Shown one piece after another: positions 1-8,249 of a DNA stretch of 64,000 nt; position 1 is the stretch's first letter; every line of letters starts with the position of its first letter. The notes below the pieces were generated by a model that worked only from the letters and a program-made list of their open reading frames with translations, was not told where the DNA came from and made no database searches. Source of the stretch: Catellatospora paridis (GTDB lineage: Bacteria; Actinomycetota; Actinomycetes; Mycobacteriales; Micromonosporaceae); assembly GCF_009720365.1 (NCBI RefSeq), contig NZ_ML769313.1, positions 62,001 to 126,000 on the forward strand, in the 5' to 3' direction. Made by a program: the position numbers and the translations under genes.

Positions 1-2
1 AG

Positions 3-1001
3 AAGCGTCTGGAACTGCAGCTGACCCTGTCGGAACAGCTGCCCGCCGGCATGATCACCGATGCGCAGCGGCTCCAGCAGATCCTGCGCAACCTGCTGTC
101 GAACGCGGTCAAGTTCACCGACTCGGGCACGGTGCACCTCGAGATCGGGTCCGCGCCGGCCGACCTGGTGTTCGAGGAGCCGTCGCTGAGCCAGTCCGGC
201 GAGGTGGTGATGTTCGCGGTGCACGACACCGGCATCGGCATCTCGGCCAGCAAGCTGGCGCTGATCTTCGACGAATTCCAGCAGGCCGACGGGACGACCA
301 GCCGAAAGTACGGCGGGACCGGCCTGGGCCTGTCGATCAGTCGGGAGCTGGCGCGCCTGCTCGGCGGCACCATCACCGTCACCTCCGCCCCGGGGCAGGG
401 TTCGACGTTCACCCTGTACCTGCCGGGCATGCTGACCGGGCCCACCACCGCGCCGACGCTGCCGCTGGTGCCGGCGCTGACCGGGGTGGGCGCACCGGCC
501 GGGGCGGTGCCGGTCAGCCCGGCGGCGCAGGCGCACTACGCGACGCCGGTGTCGCGGCCGATCATCGGCCGGGCCGCGACCGACACGCTGGGCGACGAGG
601 TGTCCTCGACCCTGGACGGGGCGCGGGTGCTCATCGTCGACGACGACGTGCGCAACGTGTTCGCGCTGGCCAGCGCGCTGGAGCACCACGGCATGCAGGT
701 CCTGTACGCCGACAACGGCAACGACGGCATCCAGCTGCTGGCCGAGCACCCCGACATCCACATCGTGCTGATGGACGCGATGATGCCCGAGCAGGACGGC
801 TACGAGACGACCCGGATCATCCGGCGCAACCCGCACCTGATCACGCTGCCGGTGGTGTTCCTGACCGCCAAGGCGATGCCCGGTGACCGGGAGGCCGCGC
901 TCGGGGCGGGCGCCAGCGACTACATCACCAAGCCGGTCGACCTGGACGAACTGCTGCGGCTGATGGCCCGCTGGATCGGCCGACAGGGGCAGGCCTCATG
1001 A
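3..1001 (+). CDS. Hybrid sensor histidine kinase, C-terminal part (partial)
   Basis: The reading frame is already open at the window edge, so this is the 3' part of a larger gene. The visible protein has a HATPase domain: N-box LRNLLSNAVKFTDSG, G1 box HDTGIGIS and G2 box GGTGLGLSIS. A proline/alanine-rich linker of about 60 residues follows, then a receiver domain beginning RVLIVDDD, with the phosphoacceptor Asp in IVLMDAMMP and the conserved Lys in YITKP. This is a hybrid kinase that would phosphorylate its own receiver; sensor and dimerisation domains lie outside the window. The next gene is a stand-alone receiver, and the downstream SpoIIE/STAS/sigma genes suggest input into a general stress pathway (inference). 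Confidence 0.93.
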   Translation, partial: KRLELQLTLSEQLPAGMITDAQRLQQILRNLLSNAVKFTDSGTVHLEIGSAPADLVFEEPSLSQSGEVVMFAVHDTGIGISASKLALIFDEFQQADGTTSRKYGGTGLGLSISRELARLLGGTITVTSAPGQGSTFTLYLPGMLTGPTTAPTLPLVPALTGVGAPAGAVPVSPAAQAHYATPVSRPIIGRAATDTLGDEVSSTLDGARVLIVDDDVRNVFALASALEHHGMQVLYADNGNDGIQLLAEHPDIHIVLMDAMMPEQDGYETTRIIRRNPHLITLPVVFLTAKAMPGDREAALGAGASDYITKPVDLDELLRLMARWIGRQGQAS

Positions 1002-1034
1002 TCGTGCGGGCGGGGTATGCCGTCGATGAGTACG

Positions 1035-1176
1035 GCGAGCGAAACGGTGGGCCGGGTGGTCACGCCGCCGGCGGCCGTGGCGAGGAGCAGGCATGAGCGA
1101 GCCACGCGAGCGAATCGGTGGGCTCGGTGGTCACGCCGCCGACGAGCGTAGCGAGGAGACGGCGTGAGCGAGCTGG
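1035..1176 (+). repeat. Tandem 71-bp direct repeat carrying RBS and start codon
   Basis: Two adjacent 71-bp units (1035-1105 and 1106-1176) are about 82% identical by eye. Both begin GCGAGCGAA, contain GGTGGTCACGCCGCCG, then GCGAGGAG, and end in a start codon followed by AGCGAGC (ATG at 1093 in unit 1, GTG at 1164 in unit 2). Each copy therefore carries its own ribosome-binding site and start codon. Confidence 0.8.
1093..1167 (+). CDS. 24-codon upstream ORF coupled to the response regulator
   Basis: ATG at 1093 opens a 24-residue frame (starting MSEPRERIGG) whose TGA stop at 1165-1167 overlaps the GTG start of the response regulator at 1164 as GTGA. GGAG at 1083-1086 could serve as its ribosome-binding site. 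It lies entirely within the duplicated 71-bp repeat, so it may be a by-product of the duplication rather than a functional peptide; termination-reinitiation coupling to the next gene is possible. Confidence 0.3.
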   Translation: MSEPRERIGGLGGHAADERSEETA

Positions 1177-1736
1177 AGGCGGGTTTCCTGATGGCGAAGG
1201 TGCTGCTGGTCGACGACCGGCAGGACAACCTGATCGCGCTGGAGGCGATGCTGCAGGGGCTGCCCGTGGAGCCGGTCGCGGTCAGCAGCGGCGAGGCGGC
1301 GCTCAAACGGCTGCTCGTCGACGACTTCGCGGTGATCCTGATGGACGCGCAGATGCCGGGCCTGGACGGGTTCGAGACGGCGGGGCACATCAAGCGCCGT
1401 GAACGCACCCGGCACATCCCGATCATCTTCCTCACCGCGGCCGACCGGGACGCCCGGCTGGCGCTGCGCGGGTACGCCGCGGGTGCGGTCGACTACCTCA
1501 CCAAGCCGTTCGACCCGTGGGTGCTGCGGGCGAAGGTGGCCATCTTCGTGGACCTGTGGGTCAAGACCCAGCAGCTGCGCCAGCAGGCCCAGCAGTGGGC
1601 GCGGCTGTCCGGCGCGGCCCAGGACGCGGTGCGGCTGCTCGAGGAGCCCGGCCTCGACAACGTCGAACGCGCCCGTGAGGCGCTGCGCGCCGCCCTGCCG
1701 CACGACCCGGAACCGCTGACGCGCCGCGCCCGCTGA
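1164..1736 (+). CDS. Stand-alone response regulator (receiver domain)
   Basis: 190 residues. A receiver domain starts at about residue 11 with KVLLVDDRQDN, has the phosphoacceptor Asp in VILMDAQMPGLDGFE and the conserved Lys in YLTKPFDPWVL. After the receiver comes only a short helical tail (KTQQLRQQAQQW), with no DNA-binding domain, so it probably acts by protein contact, as partner or relay for the hybrid kinase just upstream. GTG at 1164 is chosen because GAGGAG at 1153-1158 sits at good distance; ATG at 1191 (MAKVLLVDD) is a plausible shorter start. The start region lies in the second copy of the tandem repeat. Confidence 0.88.
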   Translation: MSELEAGFLMAKVLLVDDRQDNLIALEAMLQGLPVEPVAVSSGEAALKRLLVDDFAVILMDAQMPGLDGFETAGHIKRRERTRHIPIIFLTAADRDARLALRGYAAGAVDYLTKPFDPWVLRAKVAIFVDLWVKTQQLRQQAQQWARLSGAAQDAVRLLEEPGLDNVERAREALRAALPHDPEPLTRRAR

Positions 1737-1748
1737 CCCCGGTGCGGG

Positions 1749-4115
1749 TCAGCGCTCGGTGATCTCCAGGGCGAGCAGGCACGCCTCGTCGTCGCGTTCG
1801 GGTGGGGTGAGCTGCCACAGGCCCTCGGTGCCGTCCTTGCGGTAGGCGGCGCCGACCCGGGTCGCGAACTCGGCCAGCGGGTCGCGTTTGCGCTTGTGCA
1901 GCACCCCGTCGGTGAACGACACGAAACCGTCGCCCGGTTGCAGGCGCAGCGTGTGAGTATCGAAGCGCTGGCCGTCGAGCAGGCCCAGCAGCGGCCCGGC
2001 CGGGTCGTCGACCACGGCGGCGACGCCGTCGCGCACCAGCAGCGGCTGCAGGTGGCCCGCCGACGCCCAGCGCAGCGTCTGGTCGGCCGGCTGGTAGTGC
2101 CCGATCAGCAGGCTGGCCAGCGGCCCGTCGGGTGCGCCCATCAGCATGCCGTTGACGATGCGCAGGATCTCGGCGGGCGCGGTGCCGGCCGAGCCGAGAG
2201 TCACCACCGGGAACCGCAGTCGCACCACCGCGGCGGCGGCGACCAGGCCGGTGCCGAACGCGTCGCCGATGACGAACAGCAGCGACCCGTCGTCGAGCCG
2301 CTCGGCGTCGCAGAAGTCGCCGCGCAGCTGCGTACGCGGGGCGGTGGCGGCGTAGTGGCGGCCGGTGACCGCCGCGCCGGGCGTCTGCAGCACCAGGTCC
2401 CGGCCGGGGTAGAGCAGCCGGGTGAGGTTGGCGGTCAGCGACTGCTCGGCGGCGAGCTGGATCTGCCGGGCCGCGGCGATGGTCTCGCTGCGGGTCCAGC
2501 GGTCCTCGGCGGCGTGCTGCTCGCTGACGTCGTGCAGGACCAGCCGGATCAGGCGGATGTCGTCGCCGGCGAGGTCGGCCTCGGCGAACACCCGCACCGG
2601 CACCACGCCGCGGGCGGTGTTCAGCCGCAGCAGGGCCAGGTCCGGCCGGCCCTGGGCGAGCCCGGCGAGCAGTTCGCGCAGCAGGCCGCGGTCGGCGGCG
2701 GCGAAGAACGACCCGAACTTGTCCAGCGTGGTGGGTCCGTGCGCCTCGTCGCGCCCGACGAGCCCGTACAGGCCGGGGGACCACACCGCGTCGCCGGCCT
2801 GCAGGTCCCATTCGGCCCAGCCGGAGCGGCTGAGCGTCTCCAGGCGTGCCATCCGGGCGTCGTTGCTGACCCTGGCGTCGATGCGCTCCCAGGAGGCCAG
2901 CAGCGCGTCGCCGACGCGGGCGGCCCGGCGGTTGAGAATGACGCGGCGGGGCCGCCCGTCGACCACGGCGTCCTCGACGACACCCTCGCGGGCGAAGGGC
3001 ACGTCATCGGCGAGCAGCTCGACGTAGGCGTCGAAGACGCCGTTGACGCGCAGCCGCGGGTAGACGTCGAGCAGCAGCCGCCCGACGGTGTCGCCGTCGG
3101 AGGCGCGTACGGCGGGCCCGGCGGCGGCGATGACGAAGTCCTCGACGGCGCCGTCGTCACCGCGCACCGGGGTCAGCAGGTGCCCGCGGCCGCCGAGCAC
3201 GTCGAGCGCGGTGGCCAGCCACACCGGCAGGGATGCGGGGGCGGTGTCGGCGGTCGACCACAGTCGGCGCAGCGCCCGGCCCGCGCCGGCGGCGAGCCGG
3301 TCCAGGAAGGCGCGGTCGGTGGCGGTGAACTCGCGGGGCTCGCCCCAGACCAGCGACAGCGCACCGACCATGTGGTCGTCGACGGCCAGTGGGTACACGG
3401 CGCGAGCCGGTCCGGGGCCGATCAGCACGAAGTCGTGCGGCTGCAGGCCGTCGAGCAGCAGCGGCCGGCCGGTGCGCACCACGGCGCCGACGGTGGTGGG
3501 CAGGGAGCTGGGCGAGCGCTGCCATTCGCTGGCGACCTGGGCGGGCCAGCCGTGGCTGGCGACCAGGCGCACCGCGCCGTCCACCTCGGCGGTGAACACC
3601 GCGGCGGCCGCGCCGGGCGCGTCGCCGAGGCCGACGGTGACCAGGATGTCGGCCAGCGTCGGGAAGTCCGCGGCGGCGTCGAGGGCGGCCAGGCATTTGC
3701 GCAGCACCCGGGCGCGGGCCTGGGGCAGGGCGCGGGCCGGGTCGTCGTCGAGGCCGACGATGGTGCGCAGGCCGGGCGTGGCCTGCCCGGGCAGGTCCAG
3801 GGCCGCGGCGGGGGCCGTGGGCGGATCCTGCGCCTCGGCGGTGTCGGGCACGGTCGCGCCGACGAGGTCGGCGGCCAGGTCGACGACGCTGATGTTGCGC
3901 TGCTGGGACATCGCAGACAGGCGCTCGAAGGCGCTCTCCGGGTCGCAGCCGAACCTTTCCGCGAGCAGGCCCTTGGCCTGCTCGATGAGGCCGCGGGTGC
4001 GCATCGCCTTGCGCAGGCCGGCGAGTTCGGCCTCCAGGCGCTGCACTCGGGCGACCCAGTCTGCCTCTGCGGGCGGGGGTGCGGCTTGCCGTGCCATGAT
4101 TCGTACTCTGCCCAT
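1749..4115 (-). CDS. ANTAR-GAF-PAS-SpoIIE protein phosphatase (RsbU/RsbP-like)
   Basis: 788 residues. Residues about 35-90 form an ANTAR-like helical domain (IEQAKGLLAERFGC, SAFERLSAMSQQ), normally an RNA-binding antiterminator. A GAF-like domain (about 120-290) and PAS-like segments (about 300-530) follow. The C-terminal third is a SpoIIE/PP2C phosphatase with RGDFCDA, VIGDAFGTGLVAA, WASAGHLQPLL and FVSFTDGVLH. It would dephosphorylate a STAS anti-anti-sigma factor in response to a ligand or redox/light cue; the adjacent divergent STAS gene is the obvious substrate. The usual His in the GDxxGHG motif is Thr here. The ATG at 4115 lacks a clear ribosome-binding site; ATG at 4097 (MARQ) is an alternative. 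Confidence 0.9.
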   Translation of the reverse strand: MGRVRIMARQAAPPPAEADWVARVQRLEAELAGLRKAMRTRGLIEQAKGLLAERFGCDPESAFERLSAMSQQRNISVVDLAADLVGATVPDTAEAQDPPTAPAAALDLPGQATPGLRTIVGLDDDPARALPQARARVLRKCLAALDAAADFPTLADILVTVGLGDAPGAAAAVFTAEVDGAVRLVASHGWPAQVASEWQRSPSSLPTTVGAVVRTGRPLLLDGLQPHDFVLIGPGPARAVYPLAVDDHMVGALSLVWGEPREFTATDRAFLDRLAAGAGRALRRLWSTADTAPASLPVWLATALDVLGGRGHLLTPVRGDDGAVEDFVIAAAGPAVRASDGDTVGRLLLDVYPRLRVNGVFDAYVELLADDVPFAREGVVEDAVVDGRPRRVILNRRAARVGDALLASWERIDARVSNDARMARLETLSRSGWAEWDLQAGDAVWSPGLYGLVGRDEAHGPTTLDKFGSFFAAADRGLLRELLAGLAQGRPDLALLRLNTARGVVPVRVFAEADLAGDDIRLIRLVLHDVSEQHAAEDRWTRSETIAAARQIQLAAEQSLTANLTRLLYPGRDLVLQTPGAAVTGRHYAATAPRTQLRGDFCDAERLDDGSLLFVIGDAFGTGLVAAAAVVRLRFPVVTLGSAGTAPAEILRIVNGMLMGAPDGPLASLLIGHYQPADQTLRWASAGHLQPLLVRDGVAAVVDDPAGPLLGLLDGQRFDTHTLRLQPGDGFVSFTDGVLHKRKRDPLAEFATRVGAAYRKDGTEGLWQLTPPERDDEACLLALEITER

Positions 4116-4240
4116 CGCGATCGGCGCCGAAACGGTGAACTCACCATTGTCCGGCAGGCGCGTGACCGCTGGGACGGCGGGTGTGCGAACGGCGCTGGGC
4201 GTGCGTTAATGGAACTGTTTCAGGTGGCGGAGGGAGTGGG

Positions 4241-4555
4241 ATGGACCGGGGTTTCGGTGTCGAACGGGTCGTGGACGCGGACCGCATCGTGGTCAGGGTC
4301 CGCGGCGAGATCGACCTGATGACCGCGGGCAGCCTGCGCGACGAGCTGTGCGACGCGGTCAAGCAGTCCCCCGAGGTGATCGTCGACCTGCAGGGTGTGG
4401 GCTTCCTCGACTCGACCGGCGTGCGGGCGCTGTTCGACGCCTACCGGTCCGCCAACGAACTCGGTCACCGCTTCTACGTCACCGGCGCCCGCCAGTGGGT
4501 GGCCAAGGTGCTCGACGTGACCGGCGTCGGAAAACTGCTGGCCCCGCCGGCCTGA
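4241..4555 (+). CDS. STAS-domain anti-sigma factor antagonist (RsbV/SpoIIAA-like)
   Basis: 104 residues, the usual length for SpoIIAA/RsbV proteins. The STAS core is clear: VRVRGEIDLMTAGSL, VIVDLQGVGFLDSTGVRAL with the phospho-acceptor Ser in DSTG, and a C-terminal segment GVGKLLAPPA. Unphosphorylated, it would bind the anti-sigma kinase and release the sigma factor; the SpoIIE phosphatase encoded divergently would reactivate it. ATG 4241 is chosen over the upstream in-frame ATG at 4181 because GGAGGGAG just before it is a good ribosome-binding site and the STAS fold starts immediately after. Confidence 0.9.
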   Translation: MDRGFGVERVVDADRIVVRVRGEIDLMTAGSLRDELCDAVKQSPEVIVDLQGVGFLDSTGVRALFDAYRSANELGHRFYVTGARQWVAKVLDVTGVGKLLAPPA

Positions 4556-4646
4556 GCCCGGCCCCGCCCGTCAGGGGCGTAGACCCGTTTCCGAAATTTT
4601 CACCGGCGCAGGCTTCGCCGCCGTGCCAGAGGGGCACGTGAAGAGT

Positions 4647-5372
4647 ATGTCCATGCTGGTGTGCCAGGTGCGGCGGCAACAGCCCTTCGCGCTCATCGCG
4701 ATGGCCGGGACGCTCGACCAGGACACACTCATCCAGGCCGGGGTCACGCTGGCCGACTGCCTGGCTGCGCAGCCGGAGGCGGTCGTCCTCGACCTCGCTG
4801 ACACGAGATGTGCCGACGAGCGGCTCGTGCCGTGGCTGCACCGTGCCGCGGTCAGCGCTTCCCGCTGGCCCGGCGTGCCGATCATGGTCGCCGCGCCGCC
4901 GTGCCCGGTGCCGGTCGCGCACCCGGGCCTGTCCGTCTTCGACGACGCCGGGCTGGCCGAGAAGGCCGCCGAGGCGCTGCCGGTCAGCCCGCGCCGCTCG
5001 GTGACCCTGCCGCCGACCCCGGCCAGCTGCGCCCGGGCCCGTGACCTGGCACAGCGCGCCTGCGCCGCGTTCGGGTTGCCACGGCTGGGGCAGCTCGCGC
5101 AGCTGCTCGCCTCCGAGCTGGCCGCGAACGCGGTCACGCACGCGCGCACCGACATGGAGCTGACGCTGCGCCGCGCGGGCGAGGCGGTGATCGTGGCGGT
5201 CCGCGACGGGGATCCGCGGCTGCCGCACGAGTCCGGCCCGGAGGACCGCGGCGCCGGCCTGGAGCTGGTTTCCGCGATGGCCACCGATTGGGGCAGCCTG
5301 CTGACCAGCGGCGGAAAGGTCGTCTGGGCGTCGGCGTCGGTCGCCGAGCCACGGCGCGCCACGGCTTCCTGA
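4647..5372 (+). CDS. STAS-HATPase fusion, anti-sigma regulatory kinase (RsbW-like)
   Basis: About 241 residues. The N-terminal half looks like a degenerate STAS domain (FALIAMAGTLDQDTL, AVVLDLADTRCADERLV; no DSxG Ser). The C-terminal half is a HATPase_c_2 domain of the RsbW/SpoIIAB kind: N-box LLASELAANAVTHA, G1 VRDGDPRLP, G2 EDRGAGLELVSAM. It probably sequesters the sigma factor encoded next and phosphorylates the STAS protein encoded just before. Start is uncertain: GTG 4623, GTG 4638, ATG 4647 and ATG 4653 are all in frame; 4647 is preferred because AGAGGGG lies 12 nt upstream. Confidence 0.85.
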   Translation: MSMLVCQVRRQQPFALIAMAGTLDQDTLIQAGVTLADCLAAQPEAVVLDLADTRCADERLVPWLHRAAVSASRWPGVPIMVAAPPCPVPVAHPGLSVFDDAGLAEKAAEALPVSPRRSVTLPPTPASCARARDLAQRACAAFGLPRLGQLAQLLASELAANAVTHARTDMELTLRRAGEAVIVAVRDGDPRLPHESGPEDRGAGLELVSAMATDWGSLLTSGGKVVWASASVAEPRRATAS

Positions 5373-5393
5373 GGGTCCTTTCGCGCGTATACT
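5366..5393 (+). promoter_or_regulatory. Candidate promoter of the sigma factor gene
   Basis: TATACT at 5388-5393 is a good -10 hexamer, with TTCCTG at 5366-5371 as a weak -35 box 16 bp upstream. It precedes the structured leader and the sigma gene. Only the -10 match is strong. Confidence 0.35.
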
Positions 5394-5400
5394 TGGAGCC

Positions 5401-5470
5401 CTGCCGTGCGAGCGGCAGAACGTGGCCGGGGTGACCGGGCCACGACGGCGCTCTAGCAGCAGGGCGCCGT
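5401..5470 (+). promoter_or_regulatory. Three-hairpin 5' leader of the sigma factor mRNA
   Basis: Three perfect inverted repeats follow one another: CTGCCG/CGGCAG (5401-5406/5413-5418), CGTGGCC/GGCCACG (5421-5427/5438-5444) and ACGGCGC/GCGCCGT (5445-5451/5464-5470). They lie between the candidate -10 box and the start codon at 5542. No T-run follows the third hairpin, so a simple terminator is not obvious. No known riboswitch class is recognised. Confidence 0.5.
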
Positions 5471-5541
5471 GGCCCGCCAGGAACAGCCTGCCGGCCCGTG
5501 CGGTGCACGGGTGACGAGCGCAGGCGTTGGCAGGTGTGAAG

Positions 5542-6351
5542 ATGCGTACCGGTACTGTTTCGTCCCCGAAGTCCGCCGTGAGCGCCGTAGACGTGCTGGC
5601 GAGGTTCGAGGACTCTTTGCTGCTGCTGCACCGTCTGCCCGACGGCGACACCGGCCGCGGCAGGCTGCGTGACGAGATCATCTGCGGGTGCGCGCCGGTG
5701 GCACGCCGCCTGGCGATGCGCTTCCGCAACCGTGGCGAGGACGTCGAAGACCTCGTCCAGGTGGCTACGATCGGCCTGATCAAGGCCGTCGACCGGTTCG
5801 AACCCGAGCGCGGGGCGCCGTTCGCCAACTACGTCATGCCGACGATGCTGGGCGAGATCAAGCGCTACTTCCGCGACCGCACCTGGACCCTGCACGTGCA
5901 GCGCTCCCTGCAGGAGTTGCACCTGGCGGTGTGCCGGGCGATTCCGGAACTGAGCCAGTCCCTGCAGCGCACGCCGACCGCCGAGGACATCGCCGAATAC
6001 CTGGGCGTCAGCGAGGACGACGTGCTGCGCGGGATGCAGTGCGCCGCGGCGTACACGGCCAGCTCGCTCAACGCGCCCGCGACCGCCGACGACGGCGACG
6101 GCGAGCTGCAGGACCTGCTGGGCGAGTGCGACGACACCCTGGAGGCGCTGCCCGAGCGCGAGGCGCTGCGCCAGGCGATCGACACCCTGCCCGAACGCGA
6201 CCAGCGCATCCTGCGGATGCGGTTCGTGGACAACCTGACCCAGTCGGAGATCGCCGAGCAGGTCGGCGTCTCCCAGATGCACGTCTCCCGGCTGCTGGCG
6301 CGCGCCTTCCAGGTGCTGCGGCAGGAGCTGACCTGCGCCGACGCCGGTTGA
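5542..6351 (+). CDS. RNA polymerase sigma factor, SigB/SigF/SigG family
   Basis: 269 residues from ATG 5542. Sigma region 2 is clear (EDVEDLVQVATIGLIKAVDRFEPERGAPFANYVMPTMLGEIKRYFRD), region 3 includes TPTAEDIAEYLGVSEDDV, and region 4.2 is the helix-turn-helix TQSEIAEQVGVSQMHVSRL. This is the group-3 stress/sporulation type regulated by partner switching, matching the STAS and HATPase genes just upstream. An in-frame TTG at 5527 is an alternative start; ATG 5542 is preferred because the purine-rich GGTGTGAAG precedes it. It would direct RNA polymerase to stress genes, possibly including its own cluster. Confidence 0.93.
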   Translation: MRTGTVSSPKSAVSAVDVLARFEDSLLLLHRLPDGDTGRGRLRDEIICGCAPVARRLAMRFRNRGEDVEDLVQVATIGLIKAVDRFEPERGAPFANYVMPTMLGEIKRYFRDRTWTLHVQRSLQELHLAVCRAIPELSQSLQRTPTAEDIAEYLGVSEDDVLRGMQCAAAYTASSLNAPATADDGDGELQDLLGECDDTLEALPEREALRQAIDTLPERDQRILRMRFVDNLTQSEIAEQVGVSQMHVSRLLARAFQVLRQELTCADAG

Positions 6352-6405
6352 GCCGCCGATCCTTGCCCGGTCCGCGCCACCGGACGGCGCGGACCGGGGC
6401 GGGGT

Positions 6406-8127
6406 TCACATGCGCTCGGGGGCTTCGATGCCGAGCAGGCCCAGGCCCTGGGCGATGACCCGGGCGGTGAGGTCGCACAGCAGCAGCCGGCTGGCCCGGG
6501 TCGGCCCGTCGGCTTTGAGCACCGGGCAGTTGTCGTAGAAGGCGGTGTACGCCCCGGCCAGGCCCTGCAGGTACCCGGCGAGCCGGTGGAACTGCAGCGT
6601 CTGCGCCGCGTCCGCGACCACGGCCGGGAAGCCCAGCAGCTCCATCGCCAGCGCCCGCTCGGCCGGGGAGTCGAGCAGCACCACCGCGGCGCGGTCCGGG
6701 CCGACCCCACCCCGGCGGAAGATCGACTTGATCCGGGCATGGGTGTACTGCAGGTAGGCCCCGGTGTCGCCGGAGAACGACAGCATCCGCTCCCAGCTGA
6801 ACGTGTAGTCCTTGATCCGGTCGCTGGACAGGTCGACGTACTTGATCGCGCCGATGCCGACCATGCGCGCCACCTCGGCCCGGGTGTCGGCGTCGAGTTC
6901 CGGGTTCTTCTCCGCCACGATCGCCGCGGCCCGGGTCACCGCCTCCTCGAGCAGCTCCATGAGCTTGACGGTCTGCCCGGCCCGCGAGGCCAGCTTCTTG
7001 CCGTCGGCGCCCAGCACCTGCCCGAAACCCACGTGCACCGCCCGGGCCGGTTCGGCCAGCCAGCCCGCCTCCCGCGCGGTCTGGTACACCATCTCCAGGT
7101 GCCGGCTCTGCGGCGAGCCGACCACATACAGCAGCCTGGTCGCCTTCAGCTCCTGCGTGCGATACCGGATCGCGGCCAGGTCCGTCGCCCCGTAGCCGTA
7201 GCCGCCGTCCCGTTTGCGCACGATGATCGGCGTCGGCTGCCCGTCACGCCCCGCGAAGCCCTGCGGGAACGCGCACTGCGCGCCGTCGCTCTCCTGCAGC
7301 AGGCCGAGGCCGTCGAGGGTGTCCACAACGGGGGCGAGCATGTCGTTGTAGTACGACTCGCCGCAGAAGTCGGCCGCGGTCAGGGTCACGCCGAGCTTGT
7401 CGTACACGGCCAGGAAGTACTTCTCGCTCTCGTCGACCAGCAGCCGCCACAGCCGCAGCGTGGTCTCATCGCCGGACTGCAGCGCCACGACCCGCAGCCG
7501 GGACCGCTCGGCGAACACCGGGTCGGCGTCGAACTTGACCCGCGCTGCCTGGTAGAAGCCGTTGAGGTCACCGACCGACAGCTCGTGCGCGGCTTCGGTC
7601 TCGCCGAGGTCGAGCAGGTGTTCGATGAGCATGCCGAACGGGGTGCCCCAGTCGCCGACGTGGTTGGCCCGCCGGATGTCGTGGCCCAGCCAGTCCAGGG
7701 TCCGCGCGACGGCGTCGCCGATCACCGTGGAGCGCAGGTGGCCGGCGTGCATCTCCTTGGCCACGTTCGGATGGGAGTAGTCGATGATCACGGTCTCCGG
7801 CGCGGACGCGGCGGGCACGCCGAGCCGCTCGTCGCCGCTCATCGCGGCGAGCAGCCCGGCCAGCGCGTCGCCGCGCAGCTTCAGGTTGATGAAGCCGGGT
7901 CCCGAGATCTCCGCGGTGGCGACCAGGTCGGCCAGGTCGGCGCGGCCCAGCGCGTCGGCGGCGATGTCACGCGGCGCGCGGCCCAGCCGCCGGGCCAGCG
8001 GCAACGCGCCGTCGGCCTGGAAGTCGGCGTGCTGCGACCGGCGCACCACCGGATCCGCCGGCTCGCCCGCGACCGCCGCGAAGGCGGCCGCCAACCGGTC
8101 GTTGAGGAGACTCTCCAGGTCAGTCAC
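6406..8127 (-). CDS. argS: Arginine--tRNA ligase (ArgRS)
   Basis: 573 residues, normal for bacterial ArgRS. It charges tRNA-Arg with arginine in the cytoplasm. The N-terminal additional domain leads to the class I signature SHPNVAKEMHAGHLRST (HIGH equivalent HAGH). GADGKKLASRAG is the KMSK-equivalent loop, and a C-terminal DALR anticodon-binding domain (about residues 455-573) ends in GLGLLGIEAPERM. The start is GTG at 8127. Upstream lie two small arginine-rich ORFs and a candidate leaderless promoter, so expression may be controlled by arginyl-tRNA supply (inference). Confidence 0.97.
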   Translation of the reverse strand: MTDLESLLNDRLAAAFAAVAGEPADPVVRRSQHADFQADGALPLARRLGRAPRDIAADALGRADLADLVATAEISGPGFINLKLRGDALAGLLAAMSGDERLGVPAASAPETVIIDYSHPNVAKEMHAGHLRSTVIGDAVARTLDWLGHDIRRANHVGDWGTPFGMLIEHLLDLGETEAAHELSVGDLNGFYQAARVKFDADPVFAERSRLRVVALQSGDETTLRLWRLLVDESEKYFLAVYDKLGVTLTAADFCGESYYNDMLAPVVDTLDGLGLLQESDGAQCAFPQGFAGRDGQPTPIIVRKRDGGYGYGATDLAAIRYRTQELKATRLLYVVGSPQSRHLEMVYQTAREAGWLAEPARAVHVGFGQVLGADGKKLASRAGQTVKLMELLEEAVTRAAAIVAEKNPELDADTRAEVARMVGIGAIKYVDLSSDRIKDYTFSWERMLSFSGDTGAYLQYTHARIKSIFRRGGVGPDRAAVVLLDSPAERALAMELLGFPAVVADAAQTLQFHRLAGYLQGLAGAYTAFYDNCPVLKADGPTRASRLLLCDLTARVIAQGLGLLGIEAPERM

Positions 8128-8133
8128 GTGAAC

Positions 8134-8178
8134 TCAGCTCTCTCGCAAGCGGGCAGGAGCGGCCCGCCGGGGCGGCAT
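8134..8178 (-). CDS. 14-residue Arg-rich ORF just upstream of argS
   Basis: ATG at 8178 opens a 14-residue frame, MPPRRAAPARLRES, with 4 Arg. Its TGA ends 6 nt before the GTG start of argS, close enough for ribosome re-initiation. Its start overlaps mutually exclusive short inverted repeats (CGGC/GCCG and CCGCC/GGCGG). It may be a second leader ORF in argS control, or chance in GC-rich sequence. Confidence 0.35.
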   Translation of the reverse strand: MPPRRAAPARLRES

Positions 8179-8249
8179 CGCGCCGGGCAGACCACTACAC
8201 AGATCAGACAGAAGGTGCGGAGAAAGGCAGCACAGCGCGCGAAAACGCG

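Noticed and set aside
1896-4319. 807-codon plus-strand open frame
   Set aside because: Antisense of the SpoIIE phosphatase; long open shadows are normal at this GC content and the translation is Gln/Gly/Val-rich without motifs.
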